A stretch of 60,685 nt of DNA. Source: Lachnospiraceae bacterium (GTDB lineage: Bacteria; Bacillota; Clostridia; Lachnospirales; Lachnospiraceae). This document shows positions 52,166 to 60,685 of this stretch, one piece after another. Both the position numbers and the translations under genes were made by a program. Under the pieces are notes generated by a model. It was not told the DNA's origin, made no database searches, and saw only the letters and a list, made by a program, of their open reading frames with translations. Location of the stretch: the NCBI GenBank assembly GCA_910574715.1, contig CAJTCH010000027.1:1-60685 (forward strand). The letters run 5' to 3'. Numbering within the stretch: position 1 is the first letter of the stretch; the number at the start of each line of letters is the position of its first letter.

Positions 52166-53053
52166 TTAACTGTAAGATGTATTCGTTACAATGGAAATAA
52201 ATTTTTTTAAAAGAGGGTTTTGAGAACCTTTCTTAAAGAAGATACCATAGGATAAAGGCTCGCTGTCTTTTAAGGGAATTCCGCGTATATCCGTGTTTAT
52301 AAAATTCATCAGCGGAAGAACAGAGCAGCCATAACCTGCCCTTACAAGCGTAAGGAGTACCTGCAGGTTTTCACACATATAAGTGGACTCTGGCAGGATG
52401 TGCTGTGAAATCTGATTTTGCATTTCCGCAACCCTGGCGGGGATTGCATAGGAATTGCAGACGACAATATTCTCCAGATACAGTTCTTCCTTTGCAAGCT
52501 CCGGGCGTTCGGCATAGGGGTGTGAGGCTGGAACAATACAGCACAGTGGTATCTGGAACAGTTCTTTGTAAACCGTGTCATTTTTTATTGGAATATCATC
52601 CTGAAAACCAAACAGCAGATCCAGTTCATCTTGATAGAAGAGATTTAAAATAGATCTGTGAGGGATTACTTTTAAAAATGGATAAAGTTCGGGAATCTGC
52701 TGTTTGCAGGATTTGAGTACCTTGCAGAGCAGGTCAAGGTTAGCCTCATTCTGGCATCCAATGGTTAAGACTTGTATATTGGTACTTTGATGGCGCTGTA
52801 TTTTCTGTTCAGCAACTTTTAACCTGCCCATAACATTTTTCGCGTCTTCTAAAAAACTGATTCCGGCGGGGGTAAGGGTAACTGTCCGGGTAGTACGGTG
52901 CAGAAGTTTTGTTCCCAATTCATCTTCCAGCGAATGAATCTGCCGGGAGACCGCTGATTGTGTAATCTTTAAAATCTCAGCAGCTCTTGCAAAGTTCAGG
53001 TTTTCGGCAACCTGGATAAAGCTCTTTAACTGGTCTGTATTCATGGGTTTCAC
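52166..53053 (-). CDS. LysR family transcriptional regulator
   Basis: A 295-aa regulator with the N-terminal helix-turn-helix FIQVAENLNFARAAEILKITQ (split about residues 12-32) and LEDELGTKLLHRTTRTVTLTPAG after it. The C-terminal effector domain runs from about residue 92. It lies upstream of, and in the same direction as, the MATE gene at 50710. Whether it controls that gene is unclear, because the exporter has its own promoter and attenuator. Confidence 0.92.
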   Translation of the reverse strand: MKPMNTDQLKSFIQVAENLNFARAAEILKITQSAVSRQIHSLEDELGTKLLHRTTRTVTLTPAGISFLEDAKNVMGRLKVAEQKIQRHQSTNIQVLTIGCQNEANLDLLCKVLKSCKQQIPELYPFLKVIPHRSILNLFYQDELDLLFGFQDDIPIKNDTVYKELFQIPLCCIVPASHPYAERPELAKEELYLENIVVCNSYAIPARVAEMQNQISQHILPESTYMCENLQVLLTLVRAGYGCSVLPLMNFINTDIRGIPLKDSEPLSYGIFFKKGSQNPLLKKFISIVTNTSYS

Positions 53054-53174
53054 CTCGATTATTGCGTTTTCGTCATTGATAATACCATATTTTCACTTCA
53101 CTTTCAAGAGCTGGTGTGCTTTAATATAGCATATAGTCTGCCAGTGGTGGCTGGCATATTTTTTTAGACAAGGG

Positions 53175-53201
53175 CTAGCACTCGAAGAACATGAGCGCTA
53201 A
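53175..53201 (+). promoter_or_regulatory. CIRCE element (HrcA operator)
   Basis: CTAGCACTC (53175-53183), a 9-nt spacer and GAGCGCTAA (53193-53201), matching the consensus TTAGCACTC-N9-GAGTGCTAA with two changes. This operator normally precedes groESL or dnaK. Here it is followed by only a chaperonin gene remnant. Confidence 0.88.
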
Positions 53202-53228
53202 CAGTAAACAGAAAGGCAGGTAACAGGA

Positions 53229-53471
53229 ATGAAATTAAGACCATTAGGTGACAGTGCGGGTGTAAATAAGCTGGCGGATACTGTAAAGATTACGCTTAGA
53301 CCGAGAGGAAGAAATGTGGTGCTTTATAAGTCCTACGGCGTTCCGCTGATTACGAATGACGGCGTGACGATTGCAAAGGAGATTGAACTGGAGGATCGTT
53401 ACGAGAACACTACAGAGGCGGCAGCGGCAGATATCAAGGAGAAAAAGACGCCTTTCTCCGCATCAGTTTAA
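53229..53471 (+). pseudogene. groES/groEL deletion scar
   Basis: An 80-codon open frame made of three chaperonin pieces. MKLRPLGD matches the first eight residues of Gro[22 protein letters not shown] through [12 protein letters not shown] (about residues 11-58) matches the N-terminal part of Gro[15 protein letters not shown] resembles the C-terminal end of GroEL. The GroEL nucleotide-binding motif TLGPKGRNVVLDKS is altered to [14 protein letters not shown]. The CIRCE element and ribosome site are kept. It cannot form a chaperonin; a functional copy must exist elsewhere in the genome. It lies directly upstream of the marR-like gene. Confidence 0.87.
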
Positions 53472-53487
53472 GAAAGAGACGTGGACT

Positions 53488-53931
53488 ATGGATGGAAAAC
53501 AGTGTGCCGGTTCTGTTTTGGGGCTGGCCAATCAGATAAAAAGGGTTTTTGATACAACAACAGGACGCTGCGGCACACAGATAAGAATCTTGAACTTTGT
53601 CCTGGTGTCATATCCGGACAGGGAGATATATCAGAAAGATATAGAAGAGGAATTAAACATACGGAGCGCATCTGTTTCTATGCTTTTAAAGAAAATGGAG
53701 GCACAAGATTTTATTCGGAGGGAAAAGGTCTCCAGTGATGACCGCCTGAAGAAAGTACTGCCAACTAGCCACACAGTGGAAATGAAGGAGCAGGTTGAGC
53801 GGCATATCGCCCTGCTGGAAAAGCGGCTGACGGCAGGTATCGGGGCAGAGGAGCTAGAGATTTTTTCAGATGTGTTAAAGAAAATGCAGGAGAATATGGA
53901 ACTAACCGAAAAGGGAGCCGGGTATGGATAA
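53488..53931 (+). CDS. MarR family transcriptional regulator
   Basis: A 147-aa winged-helix regulator: ELNIRSASVSMLLKKMEAQDF (split about residues 55-75) is the recognition region and SSDDRLKKV the wing. The start at 53488 lies 17 nt after the chaperonin scar, so CIRCE may now influence its expression. The frame is open upstream but encodes the scar's shadow. It is the first intact gene of a MarR-MATE-kinase-ABC-ABC operon and probably represses it. Confidence 0.88.
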   Translation: MDGKQCAGSVLGLANQIKRVFDTTTGRCGTQIRILNFVLVSYPDREIYQKDIEEELNIRSASVSMLLKKMEAQDFIRREKVSSDDRLKKVLPTSHTVEMKEQVERHIALLEKRLTAGIGAEELEIFSDVLKKMQENMELTEKGAGYG

Positions 53932-53978
53932 GATGCCGGATACCCGCTCAGCAGATTTATAAAACCAGGAGGTAGAAA

Positions 53979-55373
53979 ATGGAAGCAACAATAACGAAAA
54001 CCAACCCTCTCGGCACAGAAAGGGTTGGAAAACTGATGATGCGTTATGCAGTGCCAAGTATTATTTCCATTGTGGTGAATTCACTGTATAACATGGTAGA
54101 CCAGGTCTTTATCGGCCAGGGTGTAGGATATCTTGGAAATGCGGCAACGAATGTAATTATGCCGATCTCAACGATTATGCTGGCTCTCGGCTTTATGTTT
54201 GGGGACGGGGCGGCAGCTTTTATGAGCCTGCACCTTGGGAAAAAGGAACCGGAAAAGGCTGCGAAAGGCATAGGGAATATGGTAGCGATAGTCATTGGAA
54301 CTGGAATTGTCCTGATGATCTTGTTTGAATCGATTTTGACACCGCTTTGCCGGCTGTTTGGGGCTACAGATAATGTACTTCCTTATGCGTTGGACTATGG
54401 ACGGATCATTGTACTTGGATTTCCCTTTTCAATCATCTGTTCTGCTTTCGGAAGCCCGATCCGTGCTGACGGCAGACCAAAGATAAGCATGGTTGGTCTT
54501 CTGATCGGATGTGCTACAAACATGATTCTTGATCCGATTTTTATTTTTGTATGCGGGTGGGGCGTAAAAGGAGCCGCATGGGCGACGATACTGGGGCAGG
54601 TATTGAACGCGCTTTACTTTATTATCTGTTTGTTTCAATTTAAGACAATTAAAATAAAAAAAGAATATTTTATCCCGGATGTAAAGGTTGTGGGGAACAT
54701 CGCTTCTCTTGGGACATCCAGCCTTATTTCACAGGTTGCTTCGGTGTTCGTTATTGCAATTATGAATAATATGCTGGTAAAGTACGGGGCGGTTTCTAAA
54801 TATGGAGCTGATATTCCATTGGCAGCTTTGGGTGTCACGATGAAGGTCAGCCAGTTGATTACCGGAGTTACATTAGGGATTGCAAGCGGCGTGCAGCCAA
54901 TTCTTGGATACAATTACGGAAGCAGACAGCATGACCGTGTTAAAAGTACATTGAAATGGTCTCTTATTTTGGGGACCGCAATCATGTTTGTGGCATTGTT
55001 TATCTTCCAGGTTTTCCCGGAGCAGATCATCGGTATTTTTGGTCAGGAATCAGACCTTTATGTAGAATTCGCGGTAAAATGTTTCCGCATTTATCTGCTT
55101 GCCTGTTTTCTGATCCCGTCGGGCGCAGTTGTAGGTATTTTTTTCCAGGCAATCGGAAAGCCAGTTCCGGCCGCGGCGCTTACCCTTTCAAGGCAGATTA
55201 TCCTGTTGATCCCGGCTATGCTGGTTTTAGGCTATACAATGGGAGTGGAAGGAATTTTATGGGCAGGGCCGTTTTCTGACGCATTGTCTGGAATTATTGC
55301 GTTGATTACAGTGAAAGTATTCTGGAAACGTATTTTTGAGGATAAGGGACAAAAAGAAACAGCAGGGAGGTAA
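53979..55373 (+). CDS. MATE family exporter
   Basis: A 464-aa membrane exporter with SLYNMVDQVFIGQGVGYLGN (about residues 27-46) and QPILGYNYG near residue 308. It is clearly related to the MATE protein at 1198, sharing ERVGKL at the start and the GNAATN segment. A strong CAGGAGG site precedes it. It lies in the operon with the MarR gene at 53488 and the kinase-like gene that begins 6 nt downstream. Confidence 0.92.
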   Translation: MEATITKTNPLGTERVGKLMMRYAVPSIISIVVNSLYNMVDQVFIGQGVGYLGNAATNVIMPISTIMLALGFMFGDGAAAFMSLHLGKKEPEKAAKGIGNMVAIVIGTGIVLMILFESILTPLCRLFGATDNVLPYALDYGRIIVLGFPFSIICSAFGSPIRADGRPKISMVGLLIGCATNMILDPIFIFVCGWGVKGAAWATILGQVLNALYFIICLFQFKTIKIKKEYFIPDVKVVGNIASLGTSSLISQVASVFVIAIMNNMLVKYGAVSKYGADIPLAALGVTMKVSQLITGVTLGIASGVQPILGYNYGSRQHDRVKSTLKWSLILGTAIMFVALFIFQVFPEQIIGIFGQESDLYVEFAVKCFRIYLLACFLIPSGAVVGIFFQAIGKPVPAAALTLSRQIILLIPAMLVLGYTMGVEGILWAGPFSDALSGIIALITVKVFWKRIFEDKGQKETAGR

Positions 55374-55379
55374 TGGATT

Positions 55380-56003
55380 ATGGCAGTTCAGGTTATTACA
55401 ATCGGACGGCAGTGCGGAAGCGGCGGACATACCATAGGGGAGCAGGCTGCTAAAATACTTGGCGTTCCCTTTTATGACAGAGAACTGATAGAGATGACGG
55501 CGAAGGAAAGCGGTTTTGGAAAAGAGTTCGTGGAGGAACAGGGGGAACACCGTAACAGCAGTATGCTGTATAATCTGGTGAAAAATTTATCGTATTCCCG
55601 TACCATGCCCTCCGGAAATTCGGAATACCTGCAGGATGAAATTTTCTTTGCCCAGAGAAAGATCATCACGGAACTTGCAGAAAAAGAACCCTGTGTGATC
55701 GTGGGACGCTGCGCGGATTCTATTCTGAAAGAAACAGGAAACAGTCTGAATATCTATATTCATGCGGAAAAAGCATTTAAGGCAAAGCATCTCATGGAAA
55801 GAAACCATGTGTCTTATGACGAGGCGGTCAGGGAAATGGAACGGTTGGATAAGCGCAGGGCTTCCCACTATAAATATTATGCGGATCAGGTATGGGGCCT
55901 TGCGGAGAATTACCATTTGTGCCTGGACAGCAGCCTGATTGGGGTTGAAAAATGTGTTTCTGTCATCTGCGATATTTATCGGTCCATAAATGCAGGGCAA
56001 TAG
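55380..56003 (+). CDS. cytidylate kinase-like protein
   Basis: A 207-aa P-loop protein of the cytidylate kinase-like family. The nucleotide-binding motif is GRQCGSGGHTIG (about residues 9-20), followed by YDRELIEMTAKESG and an VIVGRCAD block near residue 104. Such genes are frequent in clostridial genomes beside MATE or ABC exporters, where their role is unknown; they are not the housekeeping cmk. It starts 6 nt after the MATE stop codon. Intact. Confidence 0.85.
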   Translation: MAVQVITIGRQCGSGGHTIGEQAAKILGVPFYDRELIEMTAKESGFGKEFVEEQGEHRNSSMLYNLVKNLSYSRTMPSGNSEYLQDEIFFAQRKIITELAEKEPCVIVGRCADSILKETGNSLNIYIHAEKAFKAKHLMERNHVSYDEAVREMERLDKRRASHYKYYADQVWGLAENYHLCLDSSLIGVEKCVSVICDIYRSINAGQ

Positions 56004-56092
56004 TGAAAAAAAGAAGTTGGCAGTGGTCGCGATCCGGCTACTGGCGTGATGGTGTCAGGAGCAGTTGAGACGGGACTGCCAGGAGGGATTTT

Positions 56093-57835
56093 ATGTTTAA
56101 GACATTGGTGAAATACATTGGAGAATTTAAACGGGATGCCATTCTCACTCCTGTTCTTGTGGTTATGGAAGTGATCATGGAGGTGATCATCCCCATTATC
56201 ATGGCGGCCATTATTGACTATGGACTGGAAAGCCGGAGCCTTGGGAAAGTTGTGCTGATCGGGCTTGGCATGATCGTGGCGGCATTGCTGGCGTTGTGGT
56301 TTGGGGTGGAATCAGGCAGGACGGCTTCCAGTGCCAGTTCCGGGTTTGCCATGAATCTGAGGAAGGCAATGTACGAGAAGATACAGGCCTTTTCTTTCTC
56401 CAATATCGATAAATTTTCTACAGCAGGACTTGTGACCAGAATGACGACAGACGTGATGAACGTACAGCAGGCGTTCCAGATGTCCATCCGCATCTGCGTG
56501 AGGGCGCCGATCATGCTGGTCAGCGCGATGGTGATGACATTTATGATACACCCCCGTTTTGCCCGTATTTTTTTGGTGGTGATCGTCTGTCTGGCAGCCG
56601 TGCTTGCCCTGATCTCATCGAAGGCAAATCCGACTTTAAGGAAAGTTTTTCATCAATACGATGAATTGAATGCAAAGGTGCAGGAAAATGTAAACGGAAT
56701 ACGGGTGGTAAAATCTTTTGTACGTGAGGATCATGAGATTGGACGGTTTGAAACGGAAAGTGAAAAAATCCGCAGCCTGTTTGTAAGCGCGGAAAAGCTG
56801 CTTGCGCTGAATTCCCCTGTCATGCAGTTTTCCATGTATTCATGTATTTTACTGATTTCATGGATGGGCGCGAAAATGATTATTGCGGGAAGCCTGACAG
56901 AAGGGCAGCTTATGAGTATGTTTACATACGTGATCAATATTCTGATCAGTCTGATGATGGTATCCATGACGTTTGTGATGCTCATCATGTCGAGGGCATC
57001 GGGGGAAAGGATTTCTGAGGTGCTGACGGAGGAGCCGGATTTATTTAACGTTCCCCATGCAATCAGGGAGGTCGCGGATGGTTCTATTGATTTTGAACAG
57101 GTAGGTTTTGCGTATCCGTCCAATCCTGGCAAGGAAGTGATCAGTGATCTAAACCTTCATATCAGACCAGGAGAGACCATTGGCGTTCTTGGAGGAACCG
57201 GGAGCGCAAAGTCCTCTTTTGCCGCATTGATACCAAGGCTTTATGATGTCACAAGGGGCGAGGTACGGGTTGGGGGCGTTCCGGTCAAGGATTATGACAT
57301 GGCCAGTCTGCGGGACAGTGTGGCTGTGGTTCTTCAGAAAAATGTCCTCTTTTCCGGGACGATCAAAGAGAACCTGCGGTGGGGAAAAGAAGACGCAACG
57401 GATGATGAGATTATAAATGCGTGCCGTCTTGCCCAGGCGGATGAATTTATCCGGGATTTCCCGGCAGGGTATGACACCCACATTGAGCGGGGTGGGGCAA
57501 ATGTATCGGGCGGGCAGAAGCAAAGGCTCTGTATTGCCAGAGCGCTTTTAAAGAAACCGAAAATCCTGATCCTCGATGATTCCACAAGTGCAGTTGACAC
57601 AAAGACGGATGCACTGATCCGCAGGGCATTCAGGGAGAAGATACCGGATACCACAAAGATTATCATAGCCCAGAGAATCTCGTCGATCCAGGATGCGGAC
57701 AGGATTCTGGTATTTGACAACGGCAGGATGAAATCAGCCGGCACCCATGAAGAACTGTTGGAAAACAGCCCGATTTACAGAGAAATTTATGAGTCACAGA
57801 CGAAGGAGGGCGGCGATGATGATCGTAGGGAATAA
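56093..57835 (+). CDS. ABC exporter half-transporter, subunit 1
   Basis: A 580-aa protein with six transmembrane helices (to about residue 310) and an ATPase domain. The Walker A reads GGTGSAKSS, with alanine in place of the last glycine; the signature NVSGGQKQR is normal; Walker B ends LILDDSTSA, with aspartate where the catalytic glutamate should be. A degenerate subunit paired with a canonical one is usual in heterodimeric exporters such as BmrCD or TM287/288. The Walker A change goes further than usual. It overlaps the start of the second subunit by 17 nt. Confidence 0.92.
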   Translation: MFKTLVKYIGEFKRDAILTPVLVVMEVIMEVIIPIIMAAIIDYGLESRSLGKVVLIGLGMIVAALLALWFGVESGRTASSASSGFAMNLRKAMYEKIQAFSFSNIDKFSTAGLVTRMTTDVMNVQQAFQMSIRICVRAPIMLVSAMVMTFMIHPRFARIFLVVIVCLAAVLALISSKANPTLRKVFHQYDELNAKVQENVNGIRVVKSFVREDHEIGRFETESEKIRSLFVSAEKLLALNSPVMQFSMYSCILLISWMGAKMIIAGSLTEGQLMSMFTYVINILISLMMVSMTFVMLIMSRASGERISEVLTEEPDLFNVPHAIREVADGSIDFEQVGFAYPSNPGKEVISDLNLHIRPGETIGVLGGTGSAKSSFAALIPRLYDVTRGEVRVGGVPVKDYDMASLRDSVAVVLQKNVLFSGTIKENLRWGKEDATDDEIINACRLAQADEFIRDFPAGYDTHIERGGANVSGGQKQRLCIARALLKKPKILILDDSTSAVDTKTDALIRRAFREKIPDTTKIIIAQRISSIQDADRILVFDNGRMKSAGTHEELLENSPIYREIYESQTKEGGDDDRRE

Positions 57836-59687
57836 AAAGAATATGGGGGCGACGTTAAAGCGGCTGATTGCTTATATCCTGAAAGAATATAAATGGCAGT
57901 GCCTGTTGGTGGCGTTATGTATTCTGATCAGCACCGCCGCGAATATTGGCGGCACTCTGTTCATGCGGAACCTGATTGATGACTACATCCTGCCATTTGT
58001 GAATCAGACACAGCCCGATCTGTCCCCTCTTTTCAAAGCATTGCTTGTGATGGCGGCAGTTTATTATATCGGAGTGTTCTGCACGTGGGCTTATAACTAC
58101 ATTATGATTTATGTGTCGCAGGGAATGTAAAAAAAAGTAAGGGATGACCTGTTCCGTCACATGGAACATCTGCCCATCCGCTATTTTGACACAAAATCCC
58201 ATGGGGACATCATGAGCATTTACACCAATGACACGGATACCCTGCGGCAGGTGATCAGCCAGAGTATGCCGCAGATGCTGTCCGCGGTGATCACGATTGT
58301 GGGTGTTTTTGTATCTATGCTGGTTTTAAGCCGTCCATTGACACTGATTACGGTTGTGATGGTAGTCTGCATGGTATTCGCAACGAGGACAATATCCTCA
58401 AAGAGCGGGCACTATTTTGTGAAGCAGCAGACGGACGTGGGAAGTCTGAACGGATACATAGAGGAAATGATGGAAGGCCAGAAGGTAGTGAAGGTGTTCT
58501 GCCATGAGAAAGCCTGTATACAGGATTTTAAGGATCTGAATGTAAAGCTGCGGGACAGCACGAACAATGCGAACCGTTATGCCAGCATCCTGATGCCTGT
58601 GCTTGGCAACCTTGGGTATGTCAGCTATGCGGTAATCGCGATGGTCGGGGCCTGCCTGTCTATCTTTGGCGGGCAGATGACTCTTGGAACGCTGGCATCT
58701 TTCCTGCAGTTTTCCCGTTCCTTCAATCAGCCGATCTCGCAGCTTTCACAGCAGTTGAATTCTATCATCATGGCAATCGCAGGCGCTGAGAGGATTTTTG
58801 GGCTGTTGGATGAAGAGCCGGAAAAGGACGGCGGATATGTAAAGCTGGTAAATGCACGCTATGATGAAAAGGGAAATCTGACGGAAGTTCCTGACAGGAC
58901 GGGGATGTGGGCGTGGAAGCATTATCATAAGGCAGACAATACGACAACCTATCAGCCCATGCAGGGGGATGTGGTCTTTGATCATGTGGATTTTGGCTAT
59001 ACAGAAGGAAAGACTGTTCTGCATGACATTGAGATTTTTGCAAAGCCGGGGCAGAAAGTAGCCTTCGTAGGGGCGACGGGAGCCGGGAAAACGACCATTA
59101 CCAACCTGCTGAACCGTTTTTATGATATTCAGGATGGAAAAATACGGTATGACGGGATTAACATCAACAAGATCAGGAAAGAAGATCTGCGACATTCCCT
59201 TGGGATTGTTTTGCAGGATACGCATTTGTTTACGGGAACAGTCATGGATAATATCCGTTATGGAAAGCTGGATGCTGCGGAGGAAGAAGTAATAAGGGCT
59301 GCAAAACTGGCAAATGCCCATGAGTTTATCATGAGACTTCCAGAGGGGTATCAGACAGGTCTGAAAGGCAGCGGCAGTAGTCTTTCCCAGGGACAGCGGC
59401 AGCTCCTGGCGATTGCGAGAGTCGCGGTGGCTGATCCTCCGGTTCTGATTCTGGATGAAGCTACTTCAAGCATTGACACCCGGACAGAAAAAATCGTGCA
59501 GGAAGGTATGAATCAGCTTATGAAAGGCAGGACAGTATTCGTGATTGCTCACAGGCTTTCCACGATCAAAAACTCGGATGTAATTATGGTGTTGGATCAT
59601 GGGCGGATTGTGGAACGGGGAAGCCATGACAGCCTGCTGGCAAAAAAGGGGATGTATTATCAGCTTTATACTGGAAAATTGAGCTGA
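57819..59687 (+). pseudogene. ABC exporter half-transporter, subunit 2, with an in-frame stop codon
   Basis: The reading frame from 57819 (GGAGGG upstream) encodes a full ABC half-transporter but contains TAA at 58128-58130 (codon 104), in YVSQGM-stop-KKVRDDLF, in the first cytoplasmic loop. The frame is otherwise open to 59687. The ATPase part has a canonical Walker A (GATGAGKTT), the signature variant SLSQGQRQL and the catalytic glutamate in LILDEATSS. So the catalytically competent partner of subunit 1 is interrupted by one nonsense codon. Restart at an internal ATG would lack the first two helices. Confidence 0.9.
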
Positions 59688-59744
59688 ATACGCTGGAAAA
59701 TATAGCGGAGTTTCGCCAGATATAATTCGGCCAGTAGGGTGGTG

Positions 59745-59897
59745 ATGGAACTGCTGCAGAAGTTGAATCGGAACGGCATGACGGTGCTGATGATGACCCA
59801 TGATACGGCAGCTGCGGAATATGGGACGAGGATGATTCATGTGGAGAATGGGAAAAATTGTGGAGAAAGGGGCGGACTATCGTTCGATAATGTATGA
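59745..59897 (+). pseudogene. C-terminal scrap of a MacB/LolD-type ABC ATPase
   Basis: The frame reads MELLQKLNRNGMTVLMMTHDTAAAEYG then IHVENG, which is the end of an ABC ATPase of the MacB/LolD kind: the H-loop histidine is in MTHD. Nothing of the P-loop, signature or Walker B remains. The tail after VENGK runs into unrelated sequence and stops at 59897. It marks another deletion at the right border of the decayed zone. Confidence 0.7.
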
Positions 59898-59955
59898 ATA
59901 GAGAAGCTTATAATTTCATATACTGCAATAACATGGTGGTATATGGGTGTGGCGG

Positions 59956-60685
59956 ATGATGAAGAAAATATTATTATATGGTCTTGTGTGTTGTCTATTG
60001 CTTTCTGCGTTTGGCGGGGTCCGTGCCTGTGCAGAAGAAAGCGGGGATGCACCGGAGCAGTTGTACGCCCGGTCAGCGGTGCTTCTGGATGCTGACAGTG
60101 GGCGTGTTTTATTTGGCAAAGAAGAGAAAGAGATTCGGCCGATGGCGAGCACGACCAAGATCATGACCTGTATCCTTGCACTGGAGAACAGGCAGGAGGA
60201 CCAGATCGTTACTGCGTCTGCCAATGCGGCCGGCCAGCCCAAGGTAAGGCTTGGGGTTAAGGATCAGGAGCAGTTCTATCTGCGCGACCTCTTGTATTCG
60301 CTGATGCTGGAATCCCATAACGACAGCGCGGTGGTGATCGCGGAAGGGATTGCCGGCACGGTGGAGGAATTTGCCGGACTTATGAACCAGAAAGCAAAGG
60401 AGCTTGGCTGCAATGATACGCATTTTGTGACGCCTAATGGCCTTGACGCCAGTGATGAGGGCGGAGTACATTCTACGACGGCCAGGGACCTGGCTGTGAT
60501 CATGCGTTACTGTATCGCCCAGTCGCCCTGCAGGGAAGAATTTCTTGAGATCACGAGGACGAAGAGTTATCAGTTTGCAAATGTGGACGGAAGCAGGAAT
60601 TTCTCCTGCAATAACCACAATGCGTTTCTGGATATGATGGAAGGGGCGTTAAGCGGCAAGACAGGGTTTACGGCAGACGCGGGAT
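59956..60685 (+). CDS. D-alanyl-D-alanine carboxypeptidase, DacF/PBP5 type (3' end outside the window)
   Basis: The first 243 codons of a secreted penicillin-binding protein that trims the terminal D-alanine of peptidoglycan stem peptides. It has a signal peptide (MMKKILLYGLVCCLLLSAFGG, cut near residue 27), the active-site motif S65-T-T-K68 (PMASTTKIM), the SHN motif in LESHNDSAV and KTG in SGKTGFT close to the window edge. Two tandem ATGs (59956, 59959) are possible starts; the ribosome site is weak. It appears to be a core gene just outside the decayed zone. Confidence 0.93.
   Translation, partial: MMKKILLYGLVCCLLLSAFGGVRACAEESGDAPEQLYARSAVLLDADSGRVLFGKEEKEIRPMASTTKIMTCILALENRQEDQIVTASANAAGQPKVRLGVKDQEQFYLRDLLYSLMLESHNDSAVVIAEGIAGTVEEFAGLMNQKAKELGCNDTHFVTPNGLDASDEGGVHSTTARDLAVIMRYCIAQSPCREEFLEITRTKSYQFANVDGSRNFSCNNHNAFLDMMEGALSGKTGFTADAG

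Noticed and set aside
58128..58130. Stop codon in the ABC gene as programmed recoding
   Set aside because: It is TAA rather than TGA, with no nearby stem or slippery site that I can see; a plain nonsense mutation is simpler.

Overview
The window looks like a chromosomal piece from a gut Lachnospiraceae (Clostridium cluster XIVa) bacterium. Pointers are the moderately high GC for a clostridium, consistent AGGAGG ribosome sites, a T-box leader, LexA boxes of the GAAC-N4-GTTC type, a CIRCE element, and many families typical of that group (DUF3793, DUF5662, VanRS-like proteins, MarR/MATE pairs). The first complete gene matches my memory of NADP-dependent 12alpha-hydroxysteroid dehydrogenases over most of its length. 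That suggests a bile-acid-transforming species such as Clostridium scindens or a close relative; the species name is an inference.

Layout. 0-5.6 kb: a 12alpha-HSDH gene with a long palindrome upstream, a MATE exporter and its MarR regulator, DUF3793, dihydrofolate reductase and a GT4 glycosyltransferase. 5.6-9.4 kb: branched-chain amino acid genes ilvB-ilvN-ilvE behind a T-box leader. 9.4-14.1 kb: an accessory pocket with an ATPase/nuclease protein, a sensor-kinase stub, a polyol-type dehydrogenase and a lone tyrosine recombinase. 14.1-18.9 kb: DUF1015, a SleB-like wall hydrolase, glgB and a TetR regulator. 18.9-24.2 kb: an apparent SOS operon encoding a radical-SAM DNA repair/modification protein, its partner protein, a Cas4-like nuclease fused to an XPD/DinG-type helicase, and a Lit-like membrane protein. 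24.3-28.0 kb: purL. 28.2-34.1 kb: a cyclic-di-GMP signalling block (PilZ protein, hybrid kinase, REC-HD-GYP-GGDEF protein, Hpt protein). 34.2-43.4 kb: gdhA, a small coiled-coil protein, tRNA-Val and tRNA-Met, ispF, a GNAT enzyme, a DedA/two-component cluster, LysR, DUF5662 and tRNA-Leu.

43.4-59.9 kb downstream of tRNA-Leu is a zone of decayed and rearranged genes. It holds a broken vanR next to an intact vanS-like kinase, a D-Ala-D-Ala carboxypeptidase-like scrap, and a hexuronate operon in which a GH2 enzyme is joined to a headless SDR, eda is intact and kdgK is broken. It also holds a second MATE gene behind a likely ribosome-controlled attenuator, a CIRCE element in front of a groES/groEL deletion scar, and a MarR-MATE-kinase-ABC-ABC operon whose last gene carries a stop codon. 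The window ends inside a DacF-type D-Ala-D-Ala carboxypeptidase gene.

The parts most worth a second look are the SOS-controlled radical-SAM/nuclease-helicase operon, the attenuated MATE gene, the complete c-di-GMP phosphorelay, the CIRCE-headed chaperonin scar, the valine T-box with an unusual GUA specifier, and a palindrome shared by two distant intergenic regions. Family names come from recognising sequence motifs, not from database searches.
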